DNA of 5,534 nucleotides, from the NCBI GenBank assembly GCA_020253895.1, contig JADDKG010000260.1, positions 1 to 5,534 on the forward strand. The letters are read 5' to 3'. This document shows positions 4,732 to 5,534 of the stretch, one piece after another. The first letter of the stretch is position 1. Each line of letters begins with the position of its first letter. The translations under genes and the position numbers were made by a program. The stretch comes from Rubrobacter sp. Its GTDB lineage: Bacteria > Actinomycetota > Rubrobacteria > Rubrobacterales > Rubrobacteraceae. Below the pieces are notes generated by a model. The model saw nothing but the letters and a program-made list of their open reading frames with translations, ran no database searches and had not been told where the DNA came from.

Positions 4732-5534
4732 ATGTTCCGGCTTGAGCGCGATCGGGAGAGGGTCAGGGAGATCGTGGAGCGGGTCAGGCGGGCGCGGAGC
4801 CTGCCCGAGGCCTTCCGGATGACGGTGCTGGAGAAGCCGGGCAAGCCGGCGCTTGGGGAGAAGACCGGGGGGAGGTGGCGGGAGTTCTCCTTCCGGGAGG
4901 TCTACCGGCGGGTGGAGGATTTCGCGGCCGGGCTCTCCGGGCTGGGGGTGGAACGCGGCTCGCGGGTCGCCCTCATGTCCGAAAACCGGGTGGCCTGGAC
5001 GGTTGCGGACGTGGCGATCATGAGCCTCGGGGCGGCGACGGTCCCCATCTTCCCCACGCTGGGGCCGCGGCAGGTGGCGCATATCCTGGAGGACTCTGGG
5101 GCCGGGGTGGTCGTGGTGGAGGGGGAGCGGCAGCTTGAAGCGGTGAGGCGGTCGGGGGTTTCGGTGGAGCACATCGTGTGCATGGACGAGGCGGGGGCCG
5201 GGAGGGGGGTGCTCGGCTTCTCGGAGGTGGAGCAGCGGGGGGCCCGGAGCGGGGATCCGGGGTGGGAGGCGAAGATGCTCTCGCTCGGGCGGGAGGATGT
5301 GGCGACCCTCATCTACACCTCCGGAACCTCCGGGCGGCAGAAGGGTGTGGTCCTCACCCACGGCAACATCCTCTCCAACCTGGAGGCCATAATAGAGGTC
5401 GTGCCCATAACCGACGACGACGTGGGCCTCTCCATCCTCCCGCTCTCCCACGTGCTGGAGAGGACGTGCAGCCAGTTTTTGAACCTCGTCGGCGGGGGGA
5501 CCAACTACATCGCCGAGTCCGTGGAGAAGGTGCA
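4732..5534 (+). CDS. Long-chain acyl-CoA synthetase (AMP-forming), N-terminal 267 residues
   Basis: Enzymes of this family activate fatty acids with ATP and CoA through an acyl-adenylate, supplying acyl-CoA for beta-oxidation or lipid synthesis. The fragment has an amphipathic N-terminal helix (about 1-22), the FSFREVYRRVEDFAAGL segment (52-68), SENRVAW (83-89), and the nucleotide-binding P-loop-like motif IYTSGTSGRQKG (194-205) followed by VVLTHGN (206-212). It also has LPLSHVLER (236-244), typical of the long-chain FadD15/ACSL group. The Pro usual before the P-loop Lys (TGxPKG) is Gln203 here; K204 is kept. Family members run to about 600 residues, so the adenylate-binding YGxTE and the C-terminal lid are outside the window. 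The ATG at 4732 follows a GGGGGGTG tract (4716-4723) by 8 bases; an in-frame GTG at 4723 would add three residues but has a poorer spacing. Its divergence from the oxidation operon suggests joint control from the shared intergenic region. Confidence 0.93.
   Translation, partial: MFRLERDRERVREIVERVRRARSLPEAFRMTVLEKPGKPALGEKTGGRWREFSFREVYRRVEDFAAGLSGLGVERGSRVALMSENRVAWTVADVAIMSLGAATVPIFPTLGPRQVAHILEDSGAGVVVVEGERQLEAVRRSGVSVEHIVCMDEAGAGRGVLGFSEVEQRGARSGDPGWEAKMLSLGREDVATLIYTSGTSGRQKGVVLTHGNILSNLEAIIEVVPITDDDVGLSILPLSHVLERTCSQFLNLVGGGTNYIAESVEKV

Noticed and set aside
4690..5451. 253-codon minus-strand open frame opposite the acyl-CoA synthetase
   Set aside because: Pro/His/Arg-rich with no recognisable domain, while the plus strand carries a clear adenylate-forming enzyme.

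Overview
The window is GC-rich throughout, with a strong preference for G or C at third codon positions, and its proteins resemble actinobacterial and thermophile homologues. A high-GC actinobacterium is the best guess. The Rubrobacter group would fit, but this is an inference from codon use and protein style, not an identification.

Layout. Four genes lie head-to-tail on the minus strand. In order of transcription they are: a classical short-chain dehydrogenase (4448 to 3591) of the type related to retinol dehydrogenase 10 and 17-beta-HSD11; a GabD2-like aldehyde dehydrogenase (3591 to 1951); a glutaryl-CoA-dehydrogenase-fold acyl-CoA dehydrogenase (1859 to 663); and the first 214 residues of a FadI/HADHB-type thiolase (643 to 1), cut by the window edge. 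The first two genes share one base in a TGATG junction. The last two are 19 bases apart. A 91-base gap with no recognisable terminator separates the pairs. A fifth gene, a long-chain acyl-CoA synthetase (4732 to 5534, cut by the right edge), is transcribed divergently.

The 283-base divergent intergenic region holds the regulatory material. It has a candidate sigma-A promoter for the minus-strand operon (TTGCAG, 17 bases, TACAAT), candidate promoter elements for the synthetase, and an AT-rich imperfect 13-6-13 inverted repeat that covers a perfect TATAAT and the expected start of transcription. That repeat looks like a repressor operator.

Together the genes read as a pathway. An alcohol is oxidised to an aldehyde (SDR) and then to a carboxylic acid (ALDH). 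The acid is activated to an acyl-CoA (synthetase), desaturated (acyl-CoA dehydrogenase) and cleaved (thiolase). The enoyl-CoA hydratase and 3-hydroxyacyl-CoA dehydrogenase steps are not in the window. The true substrate is unknown: long-chain or branched alcohols, isoprenoids and apocarotenoid-like compounds are all compatible. I found no RNA gene, mobile element, CRISPR array or intrinsic terminator. Family assignments rest on motifs and remembered family sequences, not on a search.
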